Below are positions 1 through 12,000 of a stretch of DNA of 64,000 nt, in pieces. A model generated the notes under the pieces. The model was not told where the DNA came from and searched no databases. It worked only from the letters and a program-made list of their open reading frames with translations. Position 1 is the first letter of the stretch. Every line of letters starts with the position of its first letter. The position numbers and the translations under genes are program-made. The DNA comes from Lutjanus erythropterus (taxonomy: Eukaryota; Chordata; Actinopteri; Lutjaniformes; Lutjanidae), in NCBI GenBank assembly GCA_020091685.1, contig CM034592.1, positions 40,879,622 to 40,943,621 of the forward strand, read 5' to 3'.

Positions 1-923
1 CATATTTTTTCAAAAGATAGCCAGCCCCAGTGTATACTACTACATGTCAAAGTCCTCCCTTACTTCAGTCGAAGTAAAAAAGTAACTATGGAGACTCATT
101 TAGTTAAATTTATTTTCATGTATTTTATTATTGGTGCACTCACGTGTTCATCACTATAATCTGTGGTTTTTATTCTTGTAGTTGGCTGAGGTGGAGACAA
201 TTTTTTAAACTATTTTTGACTACCTTAACTGATGATTATCTTCATTATCTGATGCTTATTTCCTTGTTCTAGTTATTAAGTGAGAAATGCGAACAACAGT
301 TAGTCACACAAACCTTCAAATGTCTTTTGTCCAACCAACAGATAAAAACAGAAATTATAATTTGTCATTTAAGACAGAAAAGCTGCAAATGTTCACATGT
401 CACACAGTGTTTCTGGCATTTTTGCACAAAAAAATAATTAAAGCTACTACAAGAGGCCGCTATGGATAAAAGCAGTTGTGTTTCCACTGCTATAACCAAA
501 ATATAATTGTAAAAAATAACATTATGTAAATAAAAATCTCCTCCTACTTCTTTTTAACTGCCCTATAGCAGGTTTAATGGAAAAAAGTACATGATTTCCC
601 TCTGAAATATAGTGGAATAGAAGTACAAAGTATCATGAATTGTAACATAGTACATATACCTACATATGTACCTAATAAACTGGCAAATAAGTATTTATTG
701 GACCTGAATATAAAGTTGGAGCCTTTTATGCTAATGAGTTACTTGTGTAACAGTTCAGTCAGTTCCAGATTCTGTGATATCACTATAAAACTTTCTAGAA
801 TCTCGTCATGAGGAATGTTGAGACTTTACAAGTAGCTGGTGAGCAGCACACATCAGAAAACATCTCTAACCAGCAAGAAGACAGAAAACTATCTGACTGA
901 CTCAAAACAAAGACAAAAAAAAA
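1..923. other. 5' flank of the klhl10-like gene, no gene seen
   Basis: AT-rich DNA with no supported exon. Positions about 440-560 resemble the element that forms the inverted pair in appl1 intron 1 (shared blocks around 'aaaatataat' and 'taaataaaaacctcctc'), so this looks like a repeat fragment. The short open frame near 287-469 overlaps AT-rich sequence, lacks any recognisable family and is not called. Confidence 0.5.
784..790 (+). promoter_or_regulatory. candidate TATA box for klhl10-like
   Basis: TATAAAA lies 140 bases upstream of the start codon at 924. That would place transcription start near 815 with a leader of roughly 110 bases. The match is by sequence only; testis-restricted genes such as KLHL10 can use TATA promoters, but no cap site can be read here. 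Confidence 0.35.
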
Positions 924-3900
924 ATGACTGAACAGGGAGAAACTTCCACCAATTCTGAAAGACGTGAAATGGAGAGAAGAATGAAAGACATGGCATCTGC
1001 AGCCATAAATGAAATTTACCTGGAGGGAAAACTGTGTGATGTGGTGATCAAGGTGGATGACGTTGAGTTCAAAGCCCACAAGATCATCCTCTGCGGCTGC
1101 AGCTTGTACTTTTGGTGAGTACATTAACTCAGTGGAAATTAACCAAGTGCATTTAGTCAAGTACAGTTTTGAGGTACTTGAGTATTTTCATTTTATGTTA
1201 CTTTATACTTCTACTCCACACTCAAATCCAGATGGAAACATTGTACTTTTAACTTAACTAAAAACTTAGTCACTTAGTTAGTTGTTACTTTGCAGATTCA
1301 GATTTATAAAACAAAACATAATAAACAAATAAAATATGACATCTTGTGATGGATAAAGACTTTATTGATCCCACGGTGAAATTCACAAGATATCCAGCAG
1401 TGCATACTGTAAAAAATAAGCCTCCCTTTAACCAGCTGCCATGTTAAATTGATCTAGATATTCATGCAGAAATAATTATAATTCAGTAATATACACTGCC
1501 TGGCCAAAAAAAAAGCACCAATGTTGAGCTTATTGAAATGATGCCATGGTGAATGTGTGCCATAATCAAAGATAAGGCGGTCCAATGAAAAATTAGAGTG
1601 TGACTTTTTTGGCCAGGCAGTGTAATATACACTACTCTGAAATGAGCCATTTTGCATAATGAAGACTTTTAATTTCTGTACTTTAAATACATTTAGATAC
1701 TAATACCTTTGCACTTTTACTTGTCTTTTACTTGTAGTATAGTATAGTTCCTCTCCCACCACTGGTAATTAGGGCTGCAACTATCTCTCATTTTCATAGT
1801 TGATTAATCGGTTGATTATTTTCTTGATTCAGTGATAAATTAAAAAAATGTCAGAAAATTGTGAAAATGCCAGTCAGTGTTTCCCAAAGCCTAAGATGAT
1901 GTCCTCAAATGTCTTGTTGTGCTCACAACCCAAAAATATTCAGTTTACTGCTTATAGAGGATTTTGCCCATAAATTCAAGTGAAATGCTTTGAGATAATC
2001 TGTCAAATCAGATAGTTATAATAATTCCAGTATCACATTAATAAATAATAATGCAAATTTCCTGTTAGCTGCTACTAATTAATTTGTCCCAGTATTAATT
2101 GTGCATCCATAGTATTGATTTACGGAGTTTAAAAGTCTTGGTCATGATTTAGCTGTGAACAAGCATCCACTGAAGTTTGGATTTAAGACTTGTTGCTATG
2201 TAAACAGCCCCAGAAAAACTTTAAATCAGCTTTGAAGAACTTAAAAATCCAGGCTCAAGCTAATGCAGTTATCTACATTTGTAGACTAGGGCCCAGACTT
2301 CCTGGTCCAGATGTTCTGACAGCGTTATGTACAGCTGACTTTCTAAAACCCTGATGTCTCTGAATCCCGATCCTATACAGCACTCTCTTCACCGGTGCCT
2401 GGGCGATCTCAAAGGAGCACTACACCATCCCCGGGGTGTCGCCTGAGATGATGAAGCTCATCATCAATTACGCCTACACCTACTCAGTTACAGTGACAAA
2501 GGAGAATGTGGTGGAGCTCTTGGCCGCTGGAGACCAGTTCTTAGTCCCAGGGATCGTTCAGGCCTGCTGCTTCTTCCTGGAGGACCAGCTGTGCCCGAGG
2601 AACTGCATCGGGATCTGGAGGCTGGTGGACTTCTACTACTGCCCCGACCTGAGGCAAAAGGTCTTCCACTACATCCTGCACCATTTCGTCAAGGTAGTGC
2701 ATGCCTCTCAGGAGCTCCTGGAGCTGACTGTGGAGCAGCTGACTGCTCTCATTGAGAGCGATCAACTCAACGTGATACAAGAACGCACGGTGGTTGAAGT
2801 TGTCTTCCGCTGGATTAACCACCTGCCTGACCAAAGACGAGGCCACCTCTCCGTGCTGTTGCCCAAGGTAATCGATAAGTCAGCTGCAGATGTAGTCAGC
2901 TTGACAGATCATGCACTGGTTAGCATTTTTATAGAAACAGCCCAACTGTTCTGCTGAGGGCTAGCAAGAAAAACAAGGTCATTCATTCATCATTATAAAA
3001 CACAGAGTTATAAAACAAGATTAAGTTAAGAACTAAGAACAGGAAACTGTGGTGGTGTAATGGTGTGAGGGATATTGTCTTGGCACACTTTGGGCCCCTT
3101 AGTACCAACTGAGCATCATTTAAACCCCACAGCCTACCTGAGTATTGTTGCTGACCAAGTCCATCCCTTTATGACCACAGTGTACTCATCTTCTGATGGC
3201 TACTTCCAGCAGAATAACGGATAAATTTACCCCTGCTTACAGCTAAGCTCTGCTAACAACATCCTGATTCCACCTCTGTACCTACCACACAGATATTGGG
3301 TTGATACCAGGTTGATATCTAGTCAGACTGTTTCTAACTGCTGTCTTCTTGTATTTGTCCAGATTCGGCTGGCCTCAATGAGCTCTGGTTACATGCTACG
3401 GCTTGTGAGGGGCAATGCTTTGATAAAGGACAACGCTGAATGTGTAGCCATCATCGATGACGCAATGGCAGCCCATATTAAAGTCAGGACACACTTAAAA
3501 TCTATCTACAGTCACCCGATGACCTGCCCACGCCTGCCTCCTGACATTTTATTGGTCACCGGAGGCAACAATGGCGTCCTTCCCGCGACCACCCTCGAGG
3601 CGTATGATATCCGAGTTGACCGCTGGGTCACCGTGAACACTGACAACACTTGGCCTTCTCATCACGGTACCGCTGTCCTCAACAACTATGTGTACTTAAT
3701 CGGTGGCTGCATGCATGATGGTCACTTGGACACAGTGCAAAAGTTTGACATCGTCACCTGCACGTGGCACCAGGTGGCCTCCATGTCCTCCCGCCGCAGC
3801 CATGTCAGTGTTGCTGTGCACAACAGGCGCATTTATGCCATGGGAGGCTTCAGTGGACGCTCTTACCATCGCACTGTTGAGTGCTACAATCCCAAAACTA

Positions 3901-6900
3901 ACCGGTGGTCCATAATGCCATCCATGCATTCAAAGAGGTCTGAGGCCAGTTCTGCAACGCTAAATAACAAGGTGAGTGAATGCAGTAATTGAGAGGGTGT
4001 CAATTTAACCAAAACTGGCCTGATAATCAGCCTGAATTAATGCTGTTTGCACATCATCATTCAGTCTGACATAATGTTCACGTGAATCAATTTCTTCATG
4101 TTGGAGAGGGGGTTATTTTGTTTAGTTTTACTCTAACCAGTCTGAGGTGAGTGGTGTATATGTCCTAGCAGGGTTGGGAGGGTTATTTCAAAAATGTTTT
4201 CTGATAGTTACTAATTACATGTAGCCAGTTGTGTAATCCAAGTATCACCATATAAGAGTGATGTAACTTGACTACTTTCCGTTACTTTTGGATTACCTCA
4301 ATATAAAATATAGTGACATTGTTTAGTCTAGTGTTTTTAGGGCTGGAACGATTATTTTCATCATTTATTAATCAGGGAATTAGTTGTTTGGTCCATAAAG
4401 TGTCAGAAAATGGTGGAAAATGTTGATCAAAACAAATTTCCATCCCTATTTTTACTAAATGCATCTGTATTCTGATTACATCTTTTTATCTATTAAGTGT
4501 AATGGAATACAATTATCTGATTTGTATCCAGATTAGATACATTACATGTAATCTGTTACTCCCCCAGCCTGTGTCTTAGCAATGTCACTTTCATTTGACA
4601 GGGAGGTTATGGTCGTGGTTGCAAAGCACATGTTTGCTCAGTTCAATACACACAGGAGACTTTGCTGCTGTAACTGTACTTGATCTGGTATGATCGGTAG
4701 TTTAAGGTGACAAGTGTGAACAAAGTTCAGAGAGATATTCCTCCATAAAATACGTCACTGGGTCAGTTTCAGGACTTTATAATGTTATATTACAACCCTG
4801 GCTCAGGTGGGAAAAGCAAAAAAGAGGGAATAGCATTTGGTAAACCAAACTTAAATTTATTAAAGTTACTACAAAGAGTTTTAACTGGTTAAAAAATAGT
4901 CTCAGTTCAACACTGATGACTCTAAATGACCTACATAAGTTAAAGAGTCTATCCAGAGGAAGACTGGCTCCACCTCGGATTCTCTGTGAAATCAGATTAT
5001 ATATTATTTATATTTACATTTTCCTACACAGAGTTACAGTGAGTAGCATGTCAGCCAGTTAAAAAGGAGCAGGAGGAGATTTTTATTTATATCATTTTAT
5101 TTCTGACGTCATATTTTGCGGTTATTACGGAGGAAGCACTACCAATTATTCCACAGCAGCCTCCAGAATCAACAAAATATGAATGTTCCTTACAGTAGCT
5201 TTAAGTAAATCAAAGAAAAATTTCAGCATTTACAATTATTTTGTAAGTTTGAGTGGCAACAGGGGTCGCTGTTCCCAAATTTGAGTTTAAATTTTGTTTG
5301 TCTACTCTTGTTTTAAAGATCCAGTGTGTGACATTTATGGGGATTCATGGGCAGAGGCCGCCATGTTGCACCGCCATATTTCTACAGCAAGCCAGAACAA
5401 ACGAACCTACACTGGCTCTAGATATGGCCTTTTGCCTTAATGTTTACAATCTCCAGGCTCACCGCTAGATGCCACTAAATCCTACACACTGGTCCTTTAA
5501 TTCACATGTAAATATCTGAGCTTAATGAAGTCTGGTTCTCCAAGTAATCTCTGAATGAGGCGTGTTTCTCTGAGGGTTTATAACCATGAAAGGACATTTA
5601 AGTTGTTAAAAAATAAAGCCCTTACTCTTAAAAAAGCAAATTCACACTATTGGATCACATTACAGATCTTGAGCAACTTAAAAAGTGTGTTACAGATTAA
5701 ATTTTTCGAGCATTTATCTTGCCTGTATCTGCAGTGGAATCCATATTAACTGTAACTGTCCCGGACTCTTCTGTAGGTGTACATTTGCGGGGGTTTCGAC
5801 GGGACACAAATTCTCTCCACGGCTGAATTCTTTGACCCGAACGCCAACCAGTGGACCATGATCGCCCCCATGCTGTCTCAGCGACAAGGCCTGGGAGTCG
5901 CTGCCTACGGAGGGTGCATCTATGCAGTAAGTGTGTGGCTCCCAGTGGAGCCACCAAGTTTTATCCCCACAACGTGAACCTTCACCAACACAACATTAGA
6001 GTTCCACAAACACCCTGACTGCTTCACGTCCTCAACATGTCACAATAACAGCAAACAGTACATTTTGCCATTATATCAGTGCAACTTAAGTATGGATTTA
6101 GAAAACCTACTCAAACTGCTTATGTGATCTTTACAGAAAAACCAAAAAAACAAAAGTCAGACTGTGACAAAAACAAAAATTTAGGAGTGAATAGAAAGCA
6201 GGAGTGCTTTGACAGATCTAATGATATAATGTACTGCGCTAGCTCATTTTTCATCAGACACGAGGCCTTCAGGAAACACCACATCACAAATTCATGGGAA
6301 AAATGGACAACAAATGTCACAGTTAAGGGAAGATACATCTCTTCACATCTATCACAATACTTGGTTGCTGGTTTGATATTGCAATTCTGCAAGAACTGCA
6401 ATTCAGTATTACAATTTATTGCAATTTTTGTTTGCTTTTTTTAACACTAGACCATGAGAAAAAGTTGAATCACAGCCTGCATGAATGTATATCATGATTC
6501 ATGCTTCCAAAAACAATTTACATCACATGTCAGTCACACTCTGAGTTTTATTACAGCAGCATTATTATTATACTGCATATAAAGGTGGTAAATTCAATAC
6601 TTTTGAAGTAACCTTCAGCTGATTCTGCTCACCAAGGTGGCGCAGTAAGATAATAATAAATGAAATGAGATGCATAGAGCCCTGAAAACTGCACACACAC
6701 ACAATGTGAGCATTTAAAATCGTATTTTTCACATGTGAAATTGAACTTAAAAACTGTCCTGGACCCCGAACCTGGCTGCATATAAAAGTGGTAAATAAAA
6801 TGTGCAATACAATGAATAAAAATTATATGCTTTTAGGAGTAAAGTGCTACATCTAGCTGTACCTGCTCACCAAGTAGTGAACAGTAAATAAAATATGGCG

Positions 6901-7761
6901 TGTTGAAGCCGGAGAAACAGACTGAGTTAACAGTGTGGGGTCAGCAGCTATTAGTTTGTTTCAACGGACCAGATGAAATCAGAGATCACATTACCTCAAC
7001 CACCATGCTCATTTGTATGTCAGTCACTGCAAAAGAAAAGGTAACAGCTGTTAGCTTGTTTACCTTCATACCATTAGTGTTCAAGGATTTCCAGTAGCCG
7101 TACAAACCCTTGACAGAGAAGTTTAAAAAATGCTTAAGTACCAGAAAAGCCTACAGTGTGCCTCCAGCATTGTCAGAAACGTTTGACTCTAAACAGTGCC
7201 TTCTAGTGGATTTATTGCTTAACATCCATGCCAGTGTAAAGGATGTATGTACATATGTGGCAGTGATGATTTCATTGTTTGAAATGGACATATTTAATTT
7301 CATACATAAAGTATAAATAAGCCTTTATACTGAAACACGGGTCTCACATTGAACACTTTGTCTCCCAGGTTGGTGGCTGTAGCAGTGGGGGCACTGAGAT
7401 GTACGACCCCTTTTCCAACAGGTGGGACTTGCAGCCTTTCATGCGCGTCCCCCACAATCACTTTGGCATTGGGGTGGTGGATGACTATCTCTTTGCGGTC
7501 GGAGGAAGCTGCAGCTTGCGCCGAGGTGCAACTCCAATGTTAGATGTGGAGTACTACAATCCGCAGGCTGGTTTGTGGTTCCCTGCCGCTTCCTTGGAGA
7601 TGCCCCGCAGAGGCCTGAGTTGCTGTGTGCTGCATGGACTCTACAGCGTGGCGGAGAAATTGTTCCCTCGTTTTTCCCCGACGGCCCCCGGTGAGGAGGA
7701 GCTGCAGGAGGATTCACCTGAACCTCAGCGCAGTCCTCGTTTGTCACCCACCATGCCATGA
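924..7761 (+). CDS. klhl10: Kelch-like protein 10-type BTB-BACK-kelch adaptor
   Basis: Five coding exons join in frame with GT-AG borders: 924-1114, 2381-2867, 3363-3971, 5777-5926, 7369-7761, giving 609 aa, against about 608 in human KLHL10. Exons 1-2 carry the BTB domain (about residues 33-140; LEGKLCDVVIKV, then AHKIILCGCSLYF joined across intron 1 to TLFTGAW). The rest of exon 2 and the start of exon 3 form the BACK domain (CIGIWRLVDFYYCPDLRQK, LLPK). Exons 3-5 hold six kelch repeats from about residue 288 (GG doublets with following Y..W, such as YAMGGFSG and VYICGGFDG). KLHL10 is known as a testis-enriched substrate adaptor of Cullin-3 ubiquitin ligase needed for spermatid maturation in mammals; here the role is inferred from family. 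The fifth blade (GGCSSGGTEMYDP) is shorter than usual. The C-terminal tail is acidic and Ser/Pro-rich. It could be one of several fish klhl10 paralogues; the family call is firm. Confidence 0.9.
1120..1260. repeat. Dispersed teleost repeat fragment (tactt/gagta-rich)
   Basis: Within klhl10-like intron 1. It shares phrases such as 'acttgagtattt' and 'ctttatacttctactcca' with 36485-36620, 37615-37975, 42690-42845 and 59940-60140. This is a widespread fish interspersed repeat by my recollection; the class is not certain. Confidence 0.45.
1494..1622. mobile_element. Tc1/mariner-type MITE, 129 bp
   Basis: The ends are inverted repeats: the left begins CACTGCCTGGCCAAAAAA and the right ends TTTTTTGGCCAGGCAGTG. 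TA flanks both sides (1492-1493 and 1623-1624), as expected for Tc1/mariner target duplication. The interior has no open frame. It sits in klhl10-like intron 1. The near-perfect ends suggest a fairly young insertion. Confidence 0.85.
1771..1960. mobile_element. hAT-like non-autonomous element fragment
   Basis: Starts 'agggctgcaactat' and continues through 'gttgattaatcggttgattatt' and 'gtcagaaaattgtgaaaatgccag'. The same body recurs at 4340-4440, about 20830-20960 and 54970-55262. This is a common fish repeat with a gggctgcaac terminus; the right end is not clear here. Confidence 0.55.
4340..4440. mobile_element. hAT-like element fragment
   Basis: In klhl10-like intron 3. 'agggctggaacgattattttcatcatttattaatcag' followed by 'gtcagaaaatggtggaaaatgtt' matches the copy at 1771-1960. 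It is truncated on the right. Confidence 0.5.
4930..5200. repeat. Third copy of the appl1-intron foldback family
   Basis: The segment from 'cggattctctgtgaaatcaga' through 'aggaggagatttttatt' and 'gcggttattacggaggaagcactac' matches the right arm of the inverted pair at 10560-10870. It is a related interspersed element in klhl10-like intron 3. Confidence 0.55.
5313..5500. mobile_element. TTAA-flanked MITE, 188 bp
   Basis: The left end TTAAAGATCCAGTGTGTGACA and the right end CCTACACACTGGTCCTTTAA are inverted repeats bounded by TTAA, the target of piggyBac and Kolobok-type elements. A related left end appears at 57080-57110 (GGTCCAGTGTGTAAGATTTA). Short open frames inside it are not genes. Confidence 0.75.
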
Positions 7762-7786
7762 TAACTGACATTAAGTGTCATTCTTA

Positions 7787-7792
7787 AATAAA
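7787..7792 (+). terminator. AATAAA poly(A) signal of klhl10-like
   Basis: AATAAA lies 26 bases after the stop codon at 7761. A second candidate lies near 8070. A very short 3'UTR is plausible for this gene. Confidence 0.55.
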
Positions 7793-8811
7793 TACATTTG
7801 TCAGCATTTTAAAAGAAGTGATGTTATTATTCTGTAAATTTCCATGTTTGTTTTATATTGCATTTATTATTTATACTTTACCTATATTTACAGTAATGAT
7901 ACATAGATCATAGTTACCTGTAGTATGACTGATAACAGGATACTGCACTACCTCAAGGACTTACACAAACCTGCACCTCTGAATTCATTATTTTTGCACT
8001 TATAGATTCAAACAAATAATTGCATGATTCATGTATATAGTGTAAAGTATTATAACATGTAATTTCATAATAAATTTATGTTTAGATTTTTTCTTTTACT
8101 ACCTCTTTAAATTAATTAATGAATAATTAAGAATTAAATTCTTTACAGGAGACCCAAAATGTTAAATACTATTTTTTTTTAAAAAGACATGAGCTGAATA
8201 ATCAGATGAACAAATACAAAATATATAACATGGCAAAGTAGCACTGTGAAATAAAAACAGACTCTGGAAAAACTGCATTTTGAAAAATTGTGAATTTTTT
8301 TTTGTTAAACTGTGAAAAGATACAGGATGAAGAAACGCGTCACAGTAGTTGCTGGGTTGTACTGGATAGCTAAGTGTATTGGATGGTTTCACGGTTTTAA
8401 GGTGACTATATAAATATTGTCATTGTTTAGTCTGCTTTGATATATTTCTTACTTGTTACAGATGACAGGCTTTAATATATCTGAGTGAAATTAGTGACTA
8501 GAGCATTAGTAGAGCACATTAGAGTGTATGAGTTTGCAGTGTTTCCCCTTCGTTGACCATTTTGAAGTGGCAGATGATGCATGTATACTGAACAGGTGTA
8601 TAGCCTATATTACATTAACATATCTACAGGGAACCCTGCTTTTTACTACTGTAGAAACCTTATAAACCAGACGGCTTTACCCAACTTATCAATAAATACA
8701 GGCTATGAATAACATTAAAACATTTTCTCACCTGCAAACTAAGCAGACTGACCGACATTATGGCTCTGAATTGTACACGAGTACGGAGAAAGGGCGATCC
8801 CGGTCAGATCC

Positions 8812-8820
8812 AAAATGGCG
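8812..8820 (+). promoter_or_regulatory. YY1-type site in the appl1 promoter
   Basis: AAAATGGCG matches the YY1 consensus. It lies about 230 bases before the appl1 start codon, in a short GC-richer interval (8790-9100) that also holds a CCAAT box at 8844-8848, a GC box GGGCGGG at 8893-8899 and an ETS-like CGGAAGTGG near 8905. Together these look like a TATA-less housekeeping promoter. Confidence 0.5.
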
Positions 8821-9039
8821 CCTTTTCCCCTTTAAAGAAGAAACCAATCAGATTCATGGAAAATGTTTCTACCCTATCACAATCCATTTGGAGGGCGGGA
8901 CCTACGGAAGTGGGAGTAGCTGTTTTTGGGGTGTTGTGAATTCGTACAGCCAAGAAATCTTGAGTGGGAGTTGTCGGAGGGATTTGTTGTGCGTTTTGTC
9001 CGTCGATTGGCACCGATTACCACCGCACCAGCCGCAGCC

Positions 9040-12000
9040 ATGCCCGGGATAGAGAAGCTGCCGATAGAGGAGACGCTGGAGGACAGTCCGCAGGTAACAG
9101 CTCTGTTCCCTGGAGGCTTCGGCTGGCATGCTAACGTTAGCTACTTGCACGGCTAAGCTAACTGTCTTTGTAGGCACAGTGTTTGCCAACAACTAGCGAA
9201 GAAATGCAGAGTTCAAGCATCATGCTAACCGCTAACGGCCCAGCTAACCAAAGCTGTCAAGCGGACAGTTTAAACGGGATATACCAGATGTGTGTTGGCA
9301 TCAAAATGTGACGGCTACACCGATCAGCTGGTGGGAGTTTGCGTCAATATGCGAGGTCAAACTGTCAAACGAGGCACACCATTCAGTGTGGGTTTACACA
9401 GAAATTAACTCCTTAAATGAATAGTTAGGCTAGCTGGGTACTTCCTTAGCCACTTGGCTAGCTTGCACCTAGTTTCTCCCCCCTCCAGTGAAAACTGTTA
9501 ATCTTTTGACCAGGCATCGGTGTCATCCTTCTGTTTTATGGCATTGTTTAGATATGGAAATTACACAGGACAGAGAGCTGCAGCTTCATTGCTTCAAATG
9601 AGCTTAAACACCCCCCCCAGGGTGTGATGTTGCCTCCTGCAGCAAATCCAGGTCCAAACACCTGCTGTGACCTCACTAAATGGGGCGGGATCAGGGTGTG
9701 ACATGCCTGAAAGGTTCAATCTGGAGATTTATTGTTTAAATCAGGCCTATGCAGTTACATTTTATAACAGACAGATCTGAAAGAAGTCACGAGATTAGAC
9801 GTCTACATTTGCTGTGTCTCATCTGTAAAGGTAGGAATTTAAATGTCTAGAAGGATGCTCCTTTTTTTTTTTTTTTTTTTTTTTCTCCACTATATTTGTT
9901 TCCCCAGTTGGAGAAGAAACATTATGTAGAAAACTACAGGAAAAAAATTCGCCTTTGTAATCTTAGTTTAAAAGTAGCTTGCTGTTTTAATTAACACAAT
10001 CTTGCATTTATCATCTTTTTCATTCAATTTGACTCTCCCAAATCCCCTCAGCTTTAAAGCCACTACAAGGACCTTTCATAGTTTGTTGATTTTTGAGCCC
10101 CCCCATGGACAAAAGTGGTACCGTCTCCACTATAGTAACCACAAAATATAATAGGGAAAAATATCGCTATCTAAATAAAAACCTCCTCTCTACTTCTCAT
10201 TGTAACTTGCCGAAGAAAATGTAAATGCAGGCTTGTTTCATCTGATTTCAAGGAGAATCCAACCCAGTGGCAGGCATTAAGAATATCTCTAGAAATATCC
10301 AGTCCTCTCATAGATGGTCTTGCTAACGTATGTAGGTCATATTGAAGCATCACCATTACATTGAGACTCTTTCATATCCAGTTAAAAACTCCATGTTGTA
10401 GCTTTAACCAGCCTGAGTTAAAACTTGTAAAGACAAGATGTGCTGTGCTTAACTACAGACAGAACCAAGGAGCTAATTAGCCTATCAATAAAATGACAGT
10501 CTTACACCCATGAACCTAAACTTTAGCAGAGTATTAAAATTTACCACAAGGATTTGTTTTAGTTATGAGAGTCTATGTATTTAATACTGATGCCTCTATA
10601 TGACCCATGTAAGCAAACAAGACCATCTGCGAGAAGATTGATTATTTATTCTTAATGCCTGCCACTGGGTCGGATTCTCTGTGAAATCAGATGAAACAAG
10701 CTTGTGTTTACTTTTTTAGAGGCAAAGTTACAGAGAGTAGGCCATTAGCTAGTTAAATAGAAGAAGGAGGAGATTTTTATTCGGATAATTTTATTTTTGA
10801 CATTATATTTTGTGGTTATGGTGGAGGAAACACTACTGCTTTTGCAACCATGGGCCTCCAAAACTCACTTAATTCTGAAATCTTAAATCTCCACTGGTTA
10901 CATCTGCCAGTTGTTTTGGCATTGCAGTAGGTGCTTCACCATCTGTTACCTGGTGAAGAGCTGCACTGTCCTGAGAGACCTCTACTAGTTTGATGTGAGA
11001 TAGTCTGGCCCATAGGGAAGTTTAGTCATCGCAGCAAAAAAACACGATTTACAGTGAGGTGACATGTGCTCAGAAAAATCACACAGCAAGAATGTGATAT
11101 ACCGACAGTGATCACTCTTTGTGATATAGGACTGTGATGCACCTCATTACAAGTACTTGTGCAATCTGTCTTTTTTATGAATTGTTTAATCTTATCTCTC
11201 ACAATGACAGATTGACAATGACAAAACATGCAGTTGAGACACACCATGAGAACAGAACTGTACTGTGTGGACAGGTAGCAGCGGTGGATTTGCATAGAGA
11301 GGTGTGGGTTTGGTTTTTGGCAGTCGCACAAAGGATCATTTGGGGCCGTAACTCACTGTGGTTTTGTGGTTTAGTCAAATGATTGGCACTGACCGTATTT
11401 TCAGCGGTTTTATTTTGTGTTTCTGTATGCAGACGCGCTCTCTGCTGGGAGTGTTTGAGGAGGACACTGCAGCCATCTCCAACTACTGCACACAGCTCTA
11501 TCAGGCCATGCAGAGGATTTATGATGCACAGGTACACACACACACACACACACACGATTCACCGGTGTAGTGCCACAGGCTCTGCAGGTATAAGCAGAAC
11601 ATACAGACATGTTAATACAATAAGTTTCAGCTGATTTGAAATTGTGCCTGTTGTTTTCTTTTCAAGAATGAGCTGAGTGCTGCGACACACCTGACATCCA
11701 GACTGCTGAAAGAGTACGACAAACAGGTAGGTCGAGTCATACCAGCTGCCAGCCTCATGAGACTAGCCACCAGCCCAGTGATACTAGCCATCAGCCTTAT
11801 AACAGATGCCAGTTATGATAAAATATTAGTCATAACTCTTATAACCCTAGCCATTAGACATAAAACCCCAGCCATCATCCTTATGATACTTGCCACAACC
11901 TAGTTACACCAGCCGTTAGCCCTTAAACACCCGGTAATATAACACCAGCTATCAGTCTTGTAACACTAGTCACCAGTCTTATAACACTAGTCACCAGTCT

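Noticed and set aside
6079-6444. Open frame in klhl10-like intron 4
   Set aside because: The composition is AT-rich, with no domain, no splice support, and another frame open on the opposite strand.
8705-9052. Open frame across the appl1 promoter
   Set aside because: It is out of frame with the clear appl1 exon 1 and has no family resemblance.
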